Source: a bacterium HR40
Lineage (GTDB): Bacteria; Pseudomonadota; Alphaproteobacteria; Geminicoccales; Geminicoccaceae
Direction of reading: 5' to 3'
Assembly: GCA_002898275.1 (NCBI GenBank)
Contig: BEIQ01000001.1
Coordinates: 427,899 to 491,898 of the forward strand
DNA: 64,000 nucleotides
The notes below the pieces were generated by a model that worked only from the letters and a program-made list of their open reading frames with translations, searched no databases and was not told the origin of the DNA. The position numbers and the translations under genes are program-made. Shown here one piece after another: positions 7,646 to 16,268 of this stretch; position 1 is the first letter of the stretch; each line of letters begins with the position of its first letter.

Positions 7646-9105
7646 AGGATGCGGCCGGTGAGCTCGGCTCGCACGTGGCTGCGGAACTCGTTGATCGTCT
7701 TCAGATATTCGCGCAAGCGGTCGGCTTCGCGCTCGGTCAGCGAGGCGGGATCGATGAAATTGCCGGCCGGCCGGCCCGCGCGATAGTCGGCGATCTGCTG
7801 GCGGAGCTGGAGGCCGGTCAGAAAGGCGTAAGCATTCTCGAGGTAATCGGCCTGGTTGCGGTCGATCCGCCCTTTGCGTTCGAGCGCGGCGATACGGCCC
7901 AAGGTGCTGGTCTCGGGAATCCCTTCGCGCAAGGCGAGCAGCCGGACCGCCTCGGCCAGCGGCAGCGTTCCGCCGTATTTCAGGTTCACTTGTCCGCGAT
8001 GGGCGGGATCGTCCCGTTCGGTGACGAAGCGGCCGAAGAGGCCGACGGCAGCACGGTGCTCGGCTTGCTCCTCGAACATTTGGTAGAGGAAGGCGCGGTT
8101 GGCGGCGGCCGCCTCGGTGACGAACGTTCGCAAGTCGCGCGCGAGTTCGAATTCCCCGAAAACCGGGCGGAAATCGAAGAAGATGTCGCACATCTGCAGC
8201 ATCGTTTCGTGCAGGCGGCGCATCCACATGGTGACCTGGGCCTTCCATTGGGAAAGCGTTTTGCGCCACACCGGATTGATCGCCATCACGCCACCGCGGC
8301 AGAGGGGGAAGCCGACGGCATCGAGCCGACGTACCATCCGCTCGGCGAGTTCGACGAACCAGCGGTCGGTGGCCGTGTGCCGCTCGTCGGGATAGTCCTC
8401 GAGGATGAAGCCGTTGTCCTGGTCGGGGAAAAGGAAACTTTCGCCGCGACCGCCCGAGCCCATGACGATGCAACAAAAGGCGACGGGCGGTTCGCCCCAG
8501 CCGGCCTCGCGCATTTCGCCGAGGGTGAGGCGCAGGACGCGCCGGTAGAGGTCGTTGTTGATGTCGGAGACGAGGGCTTGGATCTCGGGTGCCGGCACAT
8601 GGTCGGCGAATAGCCGTTCAGCGAGCTGGACCTGGGCCGCCTTGACCCCGCGCAATCCCTCGAAGCTGTCCTCGTGGGTGAGATGGTCGATGTCGGCGAC
8701 CAGCGGTCCGGCGGCAACGGCGAGCGCTTCGTGCAGGTAGAGCATGCCGACCAAGCGGCCCGCCAGGTCGGTGACCGGCATGTGGCGCAGTCGATGGCGG
8801 CGCATGAAGCCGATGGCGACGTAGAGCGGATCCTCGTCGCGGACGGTGAGCACCGGCCGGGTCATGAAGCCGTCGATGGTGCGCTCGCCCATGCGCCGGC
8901 AGGCGATGCGGCGAACGATGTCCTGTTCGGTGAGGATGCCGAGGATCCGCCCGGTGGCATCGACCACCACCGCTGCCGAGGCGCGCGCTTCCACCATGCG
9001 GGCGACCACGTCCTCGGCGCGATCGTCGGGGCGGACGACTACCGGCGGCGGTGCCAGATGGTCCCGCACCCGATGGCGAAAGACCTGCGTTTGCGTACCC
9101 GGCAC
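7642..9105 (-). CDS. CBS-domain / DUF294 putative nucleotidyltransferase
   Basis: 487-aa cytoplasmic signalling-type protein. Two CBS repeats occupy about residues 15-130 (VVVDATGRILGILTEQDIVRR and VGMLYLHEAL), followed by a DUF294 nucleotidyltransferase-like domain with GSGGRGESFLFPDQDNG near residue 215 (the GS...D-x-D pattern of the GlnD-type superfamily), then the DUF294 C-terminal helical domain. The family is thought to bind adenine nucleotides via CBS and modify an unknown target. It is tail-to-tail with the chelatase-like gene (stops overlap) and has no obvious operon partner, whereas relatives often sit beside a 3'-5' exonuclease or acetate permease. Substrate unknown. Confidence 0.85.
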   Translation of the reverse strand: MPGTQTQVFRHRVRDHLAPPPVVVRPDDRAEDVVARMVEARASAAVVVDATGRILGILTEQDIVRRIACRRMGERTIDGFMTRPVLTVRDEDPLYVAIGFMRRHRLRHMPVTDLAGRLVGMLYLHEALAVAAGPLVADIDHLTHEDSFEGLRGVKAAQVQLAERLFADHVPAPEIQALVSDINNDLYRRVLRLTLGEMREAGWGEPPVAFCCIVMGSGGRGESFLFPDQDNGFILEDYPDERHTATDRWFVELAERMVRRLDAVGFPLCRGGVMAINPVWRKTLSQWKAQVTMWMRRLHETMLQMCDIFFDFRPVFGEFELARDLRTFVTEAAAANRAFLYQMFEEQAEHRAAVGLFGRFVTERDDPAHRGQVNLKYGGTLPLAEAVRLLALREGIPETSTLGRIAALERKGRIDRNQADYLENAYAFLTGLQLRQQIADYRAGRPAGNFIDPASLTEREADRLREYLKTINEFRSHVRAELTGRIL

Positions 9106-9175
9106 GACAGTCCTCCTCGGCCTGCAGATAGCGCCGTCGCCGCCGTGATGGGAGGTCCCCCAGCTCTTCGGGCGC

Positions 9176-11266
9176 TCATCCGGTGGCCTGCGGTTCGGCG
9201 AACGAGATCACCGGCTCCATCTTTCGGAGATCGGACGGATCCATATGGCAGAGGATACGATGGCCGCGGGCGAATTCGCGTACCGGCGGCAGTTCGCTCT
9301 CGCAGATCCGCCCCAACTTGCGAGGGCAGCGGGTGTGGAACGGGCAGCCGGAGGGCGGCTCCACCGCCGAGGGCAGCTCCCCCTCGAGCAGGATGCGCTT
9401 CTTCCTCACGCGCGTGTCGGCAATGGGCACTGCCGAGAGCAGGGCTTCCGTATAGGGGTGGTAAGGCGGGGCGAAGACCTGGGCAGTCGTTCCCTGTTCC
9501 ACCACGTGACCGAGGTACATCACCACCACCCGATCGGCGAGATAGCGCACCAGCGACAGATCGTGGCTGATGAACAGGAGGGTGGTCCGGTTCTCCCGCT
9601 GGATTTCGGTGAGCAGTCGGGTGATCGCCGCCTGGACCGAGACATCGAGAGCGGAAACCGGTTCGTCCGCCACCACCACCCGCGGTCTGCCGGCGAAGGC
9701 ACGAGCGATCCCGACCCGCTGCTTCTGTCCCCCCGAAAGCTGTCGCGGGCGCCGCCAGTAGAACTCGCGCGGCAGCTTGACGAGATCGAGCAGTTGCATC
9801 GCCCGCGCCTGCACCTCGCGCCGGTCGCGCGCCACCCCGAAGCGGCGGATCACCCGAGCGATCTGGGCACCCACGGTGTGGCTCGGATTGAGGGTCTCGA
9901 ACGGGTTCTGGAAGATCATCTGCAGCTGGCCGACCAGTTCCGGGTCGCGCTGGTCGATGCGCAGACGGGAGATGTCCCGCCCGTTCAGGAGAATGGCGCC
10001 CCCGGTTGCCGACTCGAGACCGACGAGCACCTTGGCGAACGTCGACTTGCCGCAGCCGGACTCGCCGACAATGGCCACGGTCTCCGCCTCCCGGGCGGTG
10101 AAGTCGAGCTTCTCGTTGGCCTTGATCCAGCGGGTCGGGCGCCCGCGCCACAGGCCGGAAAGCGATCGATCGCGCAGTTCGTAGTACTTGCGGAGATCGC
10201 GGACCTCGAGCAGGACGGGGCCCGGCGCAGGCGGCGGCGTGCGCTCGTTTTGGGGGCGCTGGCCGAGAGAGGCGATGTCCCGGAAGCGGGCACAGCGCAC
10301 CCGGTGACCGGGCTCGCCGTCGACCACCTGCATCGCTTGCGGGCGATCGCAAAGGCCCTCGCAGAAGTGGGCGCAGCGCGGGCCGAAGAAGCAGCCTTTC
10401 GGCCGCTGGTGGGGGAGGGGAAGTTGACCGGGGATGGGGACGAGGGGGCGCGTCGTCCGGTCGGTGCCCGGCAGAGGGATCGAGTCGAAGAGCCCGCGGG
10501 TGTAGGGGTGCCGCATACGCTCGAAGACCTGCGCAACGGTACCCTCCTCGACCGCCTCGCCCGAGTACATGACGGTGATGCGGTCGCAGGTCTCGAGGAT
10601 CAACCCGAGATTGTGGCTGATATAGATCATCGAGGTGCCGAAGCGTTCCCCGATTTCGCGGATGAGTTCGACGATACCGGCCTCGACCGTCACATCGAGC
10701 GCCGTGGTCGGCTCGTCGAGCAACAGGAGCTCCGGATTGGCGAGCAACGCCATGGCGATGACCACCCGTTGCTGCTGCCCACCCGAGAGCTGGTGCGGAT
10801 AGGAGTCGAAGATCCGGCGTGGATCGGGCAGGTGCACGGCGGCGAGCATCTCGAGCGCCCGCTCGCGCGCTTCCACCCGGCTCGCTCGCTCGTGGTAGCG
10901 CGGCACTTCGACGAGTTGCCGCCCGATGGTCATGGACGGATTGAGCGACGCCATCGGCTCCTGATAGACCATGGCAATGCGCGAGCCGCGGATCCGGCGC
11001 AGCTGCTCCTCGCTCATGCGCGCGAGATCCTGGCCGCGAAAGCGGATCGCCCCCTTCACGATGCGACCGTTGCGGCCGAGGTACTGCATGATGGCAAGCG
11101 CCACGGTCGACTTGCCACACCCCGACTCGCCGACGAGGCCGACGGCCTCGCCGGGCATCACCCGGAGGTTGAAATCCACCACCGCCGGAATCTCGCCCGC
11201 GCGGGTGAAATAGGACACGTGAAGGTTCTCGCATTCGAGGACGGGTACCACATCCGGTTCCCTCAT
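9176..11266 (-). CDS. peptide ABC transporter, fused double ATP-binding protein (DppD-DppF type)
   Basis: 696-aa cytoplasmic ATPase containing two complete nucleotide-binding domains. Domain 1 has Walker A GESGCGKST near residue 45, LSGGQQQR and LLLLDEPTTALD; domain 2 has GESGCGKST near residue 405, LSGGQKQR and VVVADEPVSALD. Each domain ends with the oligopeptide-transporter C-terminal region, including the Cys-rich GCFFGPRCAHFCEGLC and GCPFHTRCPRKLGRIC segments that in relatives bind an Fe-S cluster. It therefore replaces separate DppD and DppF. Starts 6 nt after the permease gene ends. Powers import of peptides, opines or related solutes; substrate not determinable. Confidence 0.93.
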   Translation of the reverse strand: MREPDVVPVLECENLHVSYFTRAGEIPAVVDFNLRVMPGEAVGLVGESGCGKSTVALAIMQYLGRNGRIVKGAIRFRGQDLARMSEEQLRRIRGSRIAMVYQEPMASLNPSMTIGRQLVEVPRYHERASRVEARERALEMLAAVHLPDPRRIFDSYPHQLSGGQQQRVVIAMALLANPELLLLDEPTTALDVTVEAGIVELIREIGERFGTSMIYISHNLGLILETCDRITVMYSGEAVEEGTVAQVFERMRHPYTRGLFDSIPLPGTDRTTRPLVPIPGQLPLPHQRPKGCFFGPRCAHFCEGLCDRPQAMQVVDGEPGHRVRCARFRDIASLGQRPQNERTPPPAPGPVLLEVRDLRKYYELRDRSLSGLWRGRPTRWIKANEKLDFTAREAETVAIVGESGCGKSTFAKVLVGLESATGGAILLNGRDISRLRIDQRDPELVGQLQMIFQNPFETLNPSHTVGAQIARVIRRFGVARDRREVQARAMQLLDLVKLPREFYWRRPRQLSGGQKQRVGIARAFAGRPRVVVADEPVSALDVSVQAAITRLLTEIQRENRTTLLFISHDLSLVRYLADRVVVMYLGHVVEQGTTAQVFAPPYHPYTEALLSAVPIADTRVRKKRILLEGELPSAVEPPSGCPFHTRCPRKLGRICESELPPVREFARGHRILCHMDPSDLRKMEPVISFAEPQATG

Positions 11267-11272
11267 CGCGGC

Positions 11273-12163
11273 TCAATCCCGAAGCGAGATCTCGCGAATG
11301 CCATCGGCGAGAAGGTTGAAACCGAGGACGAGCGAGGTCACGGCGAGAGCGGGAAAGATCATGGCGTGACCCGCGAAGGCACCCATGGGCTGGGTCTCGG
11401 CGATCATCGCGCCCCAGTCGGGATCGGGCGGCGGCAGACCCAGACCGAGGAAGCCCAGAGTGGCGAGCGCGATGGTGGTATAGCCCATACGCAAGCAGGC
11501 GTCGACGATGAGCGGCCCGCGGGCATTGGGCAAGATCTCGACGAACATGATATAGAGGGGATGTTCGCCGCGCACCTGGGCTGCCGCGACATAGTCGCGG
11601 TTCCGGAGATCGAGCACGAGGCCTCGGACGATGCGCATGATCCCGGGAGCCGAGGCGAACGTCACGGCGAGCACGATGTTGAGCGGCGAAGCGCCGATCC
11701 GCGTGATGATGACGATATAGAGCACCATCACCGGAAAGCTCAAAAGGACATTGGCGAGAAAGGAGAGCGCCTCGTCCCACCAGCCGCCGAAATAGCCCGC
11801 CGTCACTCCCATGACGATGCCCGCGACATAGGCCGTGAGGGTGGCGAGCGTCGCCCACACCAGCACCCGCTGCGATCCCCATATCAGCCGTGCGAGCACG
11901 TCCCGTCCCTTGTGGTCGGTCCCGAGCCAGAACGTCGATTGGCCGTCAGGCGTCGGGGTCAGCGGCTTTTGCAGCGGCAAGATCGGCTGGTTCGGATCGA
12001 AGAGGGGAAGAACGGGCGCGAGGATCGCCATGGCCACCCAAAAGCCCACGAGCAGCGCGCCGATCATGGCGATCCGGCTCTCCCGCACCAGCGCGAGGGT
12101 GGCGAGCAGCCGCCGGATGCGAGAGGGCGCCTCGATGCCGTGGACCTCGAGCTCGGCCGCCAT
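11273..12163 (-). CDS. peptide ABC transporter permease (DppC type)
   Basis: 296-aa inner-membrane permease of the BPD_transp_1 family with an N-terminal OppC_N helix (ALLVGFWVAMAILAPVLPLF) and about six transmembrane segments. The EAA loop is visible around VQVRGEHPLYIMFVEILPNA (cytoplasmic, contacts the ATPase). ASLGxGLPPPDPDWGAMI is typical of DppC. Lies 9 nt after the DppB-type permease and 6 nt before the ATPase, within one operon with the binding protein upstream. Confidence 0.92.
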   Translation of the reverse strand: MAAELEVHGIEAPSRIRRLLATLALVRESRIAMIGALLVGFWVAMAILAPVLPLFDPNQPILPLQKPLTPTPDGQSTFWLGTDHKGRDVLARLIWGSQRVLVWATLATLTAYVAGIVMGVTAGYFGGWWDEALSFLANVLLSFPVMVLYIVIITRIGASPLNIVLAVTFASAPGIMRIVRGLVLDLRNRDYVAAAQVRGEHPLYIMFVEILPNARGPLIVDACLRMGYTTIALATLGFLGLGLPPPDPDWGAMIAETQPMGAFAGHAMIFPALAVTSLVLGFNLLADGIREISLRD

Positions 12164-12172
12164 GGTGCGTCC

Positions 12173-13105
12173 TCAGCGGAAACGGATGCGGGGGTTGAGC
12201 AGCATGTAGCCGATGTCGGAAATGAATTGCGAGAACACGGCGACGAACACCGCGACGATCGTACAGGCCTCGATCAGGAAGATGTCTCCGAAGGTCGCGG
12301 CCTCGTAGAGCAGTGAGCCGAAGCCCTTGTAGGCGAAGAACACCTCGACGACGATCACGCCCGATAGCAGCCAATTGAGCTGCAGTACGATCACCGTGAA
12401 GGGAGCGATGAGGGCATTGCGCAGGGCGTGCACGAGGATCACTCGCGACCGCGGAAGACCTTTGAGGATGGCCGTGCGGATGTATTGCGAGGTCATCACC
12501 TCCGCCATCGACGCCCGCGTCATGCGTGCGACATAGCCGAAGTCGTAGAGCACGAGCACGGTGACCGGCAGCACGAGCTGCCAGGGATCGAAACCCGAGG
12601 TCATGGCGGAGGTGCCGGGAAGCCAGCCCAGATGGAAGACGAAGAGGGCGACGAGAAAGGCGGCAGAAGCGAACTCCGGGGTGGAAGTGGTGACGATGGA
12701 GACGAGGGAGATGAGCCGATCCGTCTTCGATCCCTCGCGCATGCCGGCGAGCACGCCGAGGGTGAGCGAGAGGGGGATCATGAACAGAAAGACGAGCCCG
12801 GCGAGCAGGCCGGTGTTGGCGAGACGCTCCCAGAGCAGGTCGGAGACCGGCACCTTGAAGCGGATCGAGGTCCCGAAGTCGCCGTGCAGCGCGCTCCACA
12901 CCCATTCGCCGTAGCGAACGAAGAACGGCCGATTGTAGCCGTGCTGCTCGAGCCACAGTTCGCGCTGCTCGATCGTCGAGTAAGGCCCGAGCACTTTGCC
13001 GGCAACCGCGAGCTTGTCGGTCTCGAAGATCAAGAAAAGGATCAGGGAGATGACAGCCATGATGAGGACCATGGCGCCGAAGCGTCGGGCTGCCAGGACC
13101 AACAT
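12173..13105 (-). CDS. peptide ABC transporter permease (DppB type)
   Basis: 310-aa inner-membrane permease. The N-terminal first helix (MVLIMAVISLILFLIFETD) is followed by a periplasmic segment with GQHGYNRPFFVRYGEWVW-like spacing and five further membrane helices. The EAA region MTRASMAEVMTSQYIRTAILKG lies near residue 190. Heterodimer partner of the DppC-type permease. The 261 nt separating it from the binding-protein gene is a little long, so it may have its own ribosome binding site and possibly weak promoter; I see no clear -35/-10 pair there. Confidence 0.92.
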   Translation of the reverse strand: MLVLAARRFGAMVLIMAVISLILFLIFETDKLAVAGKVLGPYSTIEQRELWLEQHGYNRPFFVRYGEWVWSALHGDFGTSIRFKVPVSDLLWERLANTGLLAGLVFLFMIPLSLTLGVLAGMREGSKTDRLISLVSIVTTSTPEFASAAFLVALFVFHLGWLPGTSAMTSGFDPWQLVLPVTVLVLYDFGYVARMTRASMAEVMTSQYIRTAILKGLPRSRVILVHALRNALIAPFTVIVLQLNWLLSGVIVVEVFFAYKGFGSLLYEAATFGDIFLIEACTIVAVFVAVFSQFISDIGYMLLNPRIRFR

Positions 13106-13366
13106 CCGACCGTCACCTCCCCGCCGACGGTAGGCGCGGCAGAAGCCGCCGCCGTCTCATGACCTGCCGCTCATGCCACGCGCCCGGTGCGGGCATGCGC
13201 GCGCCTCTCGCTCGCATGGGCACCCCCGCCCCTGGCGGTCGTCGCCGCGACGAAGGGCTGCGGCGTCGGCAGCGACTCGCGCATCATCGCATCGTGGCAG
13301 GCGATTCCCTTCACCGTCTCCCCGAGCTCCATGCGGTGCCGCGATCGCGAGCCCCCGAGGCGTGTC

Positions 13367-15103
13367 TCAGCAGGCGTCGATCCATACGCGGTGGAACAGA
13401 TGGTAACCGCTCGGATCGGGGACGAGATTGCGCACCCGCTGGTGGGCAGCATAGAGCCGAGGGATCCACAGGGGTTGTACGATCACCGCATCGTGCTGGA
13501 GGATGCTCTCCACTTTTTCCATCAGCCGCCGCCGCTGCTCGACATCGAGCGTCGCCTCGGCGGCATCGAGGGCCGCTTCGAAGTCCGGATTGCAGTAGTG
13601 GCTTTCGTTCCAAGGCACGCCGCAGCGATAGGCGAGAGACAGCACCATGGTGCCGAGCGGCCGATGGTACCACTCGGTGACTCCGAACGGCGTTTTCGTC
13701 CAGATCTCCCAATACTGCGACGGCGGCATCACGTTGATGTTGAGGGTGATACCCGCCGGGCGCAGCTGTTCGCGGAAGAGCTCCGCCATTTGCTGCTGCC
13801 AGGGTCCGTTGGTATTGCCGCAGTCGATGCTGATCGTGAGCCCGTTGCCGTAACCAGCCTCGGCGAGCAGCTTTCGTGCCTGCTCGTGATCCTGTTTGAG
13901 CGGCGGCAACTTGAAATACTCGGGATGAATCGGCGCCACATGGTGGTGTTCGCCGACCATGCCCCGGCCGAAATAGATGAGATCCGGATAGACGCTGGCG
14001 TCGCAGCAAAGCTGGATCGCCCGGCGCACGCGCCAGTCGTCGAAGGGTTTGACATCGACCTGCATACGCATCACGCAGGTATGCGCGGTGCGCGCATCGT
14101 ACACCACGGCACCCGGGATCGCCTGGGCCATCTGGTACGAGTCCTTGCCGAACTCGTGCACCATGTCGACCTGCCCGGAGGCGAAGGCGGCGAGCTGGGC
14201 TGCCGAGGCGGCTCCGTGGTCGTAATAGTGGATCTCGTCGAGCCAGATCGGGCCCCCGATGTACGGGTCGTCGAGCGTCTCGCCCCAGTAGGTACCGGGC
14301 CGTCGCTTGAGGATGCACTTAGCGCCAACGGCGTAATCGGCGATGGAATAGGGACCGGTACCCACCGGCCACTTGAAGATATCGCTGCCGTGCTCGTCGA
14401 AGCCACGGTGCACGATGGCCGTCGGATAGTTCCACAGATTCTCGGGGATCGACAGGGACGGCCGGCTGAGGTGCAGGCGAACGGTAAACTCGTCGACCTT
14501 CTCGACCGCGCCGGCGAGCATCCGCCGACCTTTCTTGGGTGTACCGTCCGGATTCTTCTCGCCGGTGTCGTATTCTTCTGTCATGGCGGAGAAGAGACCG
14601 AGATTGGAGGACCCGGTCTTGGGATCGAGCCAGCGGGTGAAGTTGAAGACGACGTCGTCCGCATTGAACGTGTCGCCATTGCTCCATTTCACACCGCGGC
14701 GCAAGTAGAAGGTCCAGGTCTTGAGGTCCTCGGACGCTTCCCACCGCTCCGCGAGATAGGGCCGGGTGACCCCGTCCGGGCCGGTGTAGGTCAGATATTC
14801 GAGCATATGGCGCGTGCAATTGGACTTCTGCACCCAGTCGAAGGTCGCGGGATCCCGGATCTCCGGCACCTCCATCGACACCCGGAGAATGCCTCCCCGG
14901 CAGGGCTGCTTGGCGGCTTGCGCCGCCACCGGGTCGACCAGCCGTTCGCCGAGGATGCGCCCGGCCATGGCGTAGGCCGCGGAAGCACTCACCCCGAGCA
15001 GACACACGGTGCGCAGGAACTCGCGGCGGTCGCAGCGACCCCGTCGCAGCTGCTCCTGCATCTCATACACTCCGGGATGAAGGCGCCTCTCCCCGTACCG
15101 CAT
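13367..15103 (-). CDS. extracellular solute-binding protein family 5, Tat-exported
   Basis: 578-aa periplasmic peptide/opine-type binding protein (SBP_bac_5). A twin-arginine signal (CDRREFLRTVCLLG) sits at about residues 25-38, so it is probably folded before export. Family motifs include the central RRGVKWSNGDTFNADDVVFN near residue 140. Start choice is between ATG 15103 and an in-frame ATG at 15061 closer to the Tat motif. First gene of the importer operon. Ligand unknown. Confidence 0.9.
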   Translation of the reverse strand: MRYGERRLHPGVYEMQEQLRRGRCDRREFLRTVCLLGVSASAAYAMAGRILGERLVDPVAAQAAKQPCRGGILRVSMEVPEIRDPATFDWVQKSNCTRHMLEYLTYTGPDGVTRPYLAERWEASEDLKTWTFYLRRGVKWSNGDTFNADDVVFNFTRWLDPKTGSSNLGLFSAMTEEYDTGEKNPDGTPKKGRRMLAGAVEKVDEFTVRLHLSRPSLSIPENLWNYPTAIVHRGFDEHGSDIFKWPVGTGPYSIADYAVGAKCILKRRPGTYWGETLDDPYIGGPIWLDEIHYYDHGAASAAQLAAFASGQVDMVHEFGKDSYQMAQAIPGAVVYDARTAHTCVMRMQVDVKPFDDWRVRRAIQLCCDASVYPDLIYFGRGMVGEHHHVAPIHPEYFKLPPLKQDHEQARKLLAEAGYGNGLTISIDCGNTNGPWQQQMAELFREQLRPAGITLNINVMPPSQYWEIWTKTPFGVTEWYHRPLGTMVLSLAYRCGVPWNESHYCNPDFEAALDAAEATLDVEQRRRLMEKVESILQHDAVIVQPLWIPRLYAAHQRVRNLVPDPSGYHLFHRVWIDAC

Positions 15104-15226
15104 CGCATCGCGCTCCCTGCATGATGGTCGGACGCCTCGGGACGATCGGGGCCCTCCCCCCGCTCGTCCACCAGCGCTCCGTCATGTTCTTGCACGGATG
15201 CGACAGGGCCGGAAGGCCCCGCTTGG

Positions 15227-16147
15227 TCAGAACGGACCGCGGATGGTGAGGATGTCGTAGGGATCCGCGGGGGGCGCCACCAGATCGTAGAGGAGCTTGC
15301 CGGCCACGAGCAGAACGAGCCCGGCGAAGAGTCCCCGCACCTGGTCCGGTGGCAGCCGGCTGGCGGCGCGCGTGCCGAACTGCGCGCCGACCACACCGCC
15401 GAGGATCATGAGCAGACCGAGCACGACATCGACCGTCTGGTTGGTCCAGGCATGGAGAAGGGCGGTGAGGGCGGCGACGAAGGTGATCTGGAAATGCGAG
15501 GTGCCGATGACCACCGCGGTCGGCATACCGATCAGATAGATCATCGCGGGGATTAGGACGAACCCACCGCCGATCCCGAGGACCGCGGACAGCATGCCGC
15601 CGCCGAGGCCGACCAACAACGGGGTGATGGCGCTGATGTAGAGCCGCGAGGTCGGGAAGCGCATCTTGAGCGGCAACCGATGCAGCCAGGAGTGGCGATG
15701 CAGCTTGCGCCGCACCGGGCCGCGTCGCCGTCGCAGCTGCTGGCTCAGAGTTTCCGCCGCCATCGTCACACCGACGCTGCCCATGAACAGCACATAGCCG
15801 AGCGAGATGGCGGCATCGATCTGGCCGAGCTCGCGCAGCCAGCGGAACAGCCAGACACCTAAAAACGAGCCGCACAGGCCTCCCAACACCAGCACGGCTC
15901 CCATGCGCACATCGAGGGTGCCGTGCCGCATGTGGCTGAGCGTGCTCGAGAAGGAGGAAGCGAGGATCTGCAGCGCCTGGGTGGCGACCGCGACGGCCGG
16001 CGGGATACCCACGAAGATGAGCAGCGGCGTCATGACGAATCCGCCGCCAATGCCAAAGAGGCCGGAAAGCCAGCCGACCGCCAGGCCGAGGCCGAGGATC
16101 AGGAAAAAATTCACCGAGATCTCGGCGATGGGCAGATAGATATCCAT
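15227..16147 (-). CDS. TSUP (TauE/SafE) family membrane transporter
   Basis: 306-aa integral membrane protein of the sulfite/sulfonate exporter superfamily with about eight helices. It has the paired family repeats GLFGIGGGFVMTPLLIFVGIP and SAVLGIGGGFVLIPAMIYLIG in the two halves. A cytoplasmic basic loop with RRRRGPVRRKLHRHSW separates the halves. I use the ATG at 16147 (MDIYLPIAEISVNFF); a TTG at 16207 would add 20 residues lacking resemblance to the family. Substrate unknown; sulfite or sulfoacetate is conceivable given the sox genes at the right edge, but they are 46 kb away. Confidence 0.88.
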   Translation of the reverse strand: MDIYLPIAEISVNFFLILGLGLAVGWLSGLFGIGGGFVMTPLLIFVGIPPAVAVATQALQILASSFSSTLSHMRHGTLDVRMGAVLVLGGLCGSFLGVWLFRWLRELGQIDAAISLGYVLFMGSVGVTMAAETLSQQLRRRRGPVRRKLHRHSWLHRLPLKMRFPTSRLYISAITPLLVGLGGGMLSAVLGIGGGFVLIPAMIYLIGMPTAVVIGTSHFQITFVAALTALLHAWTNQTVDVVLGLLMILGGVVGAQFGTRAASRLPPDQVRGLFAGLVLLVAGKLLYDLVAPPADPYDILTIRGPF

Positions 16148-16242
16148 GCAGGCCCGGGCCCGGAAGGAGGCGGCGCCAATTCCTCGCGGGCCAGGCGCAG
16201 CTGTCAAGGCACAGTCCCGTGGCTCGCCCGGAGGTTGCGGGG

Positions 16243-16263
16243 GCGGCCGGCGGTCCCGGCCGC
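16243..16263 (-). terminator. GC-rich hairpin just after lon
   Basis: Perfect 8-bp inverted repeat GCGGCCGG / CCGGCCGC with a 5-nt loop, beginning 6 nt after the lon stop codon. It would form a strong stem in the lon mRNA but has no following U-run, so it is either a Rho-assisted terminator stem or a 3'-end stabilising hairpin. Confidence 0.4.
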
Positions 16264-16268
16264 TACCG

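Noticed and set aside
9245-12316. 1023-codon open frame on the + strand
   Set aside because: It is antisense to the fused ATPase and the DppC-type permease, whose motifs are clear on the other strand. The predicted protein is rich in His, Arg and Glu with no domain; a GC-composition shadow.
13106-13366. Possible gene between the binding protein and the DppB-type permease
   Set aside because: The short frames on both strands are Arg/Pro/Ala-rich without motifs or ribosome binding sites; treated as an empty 261-nt gap.
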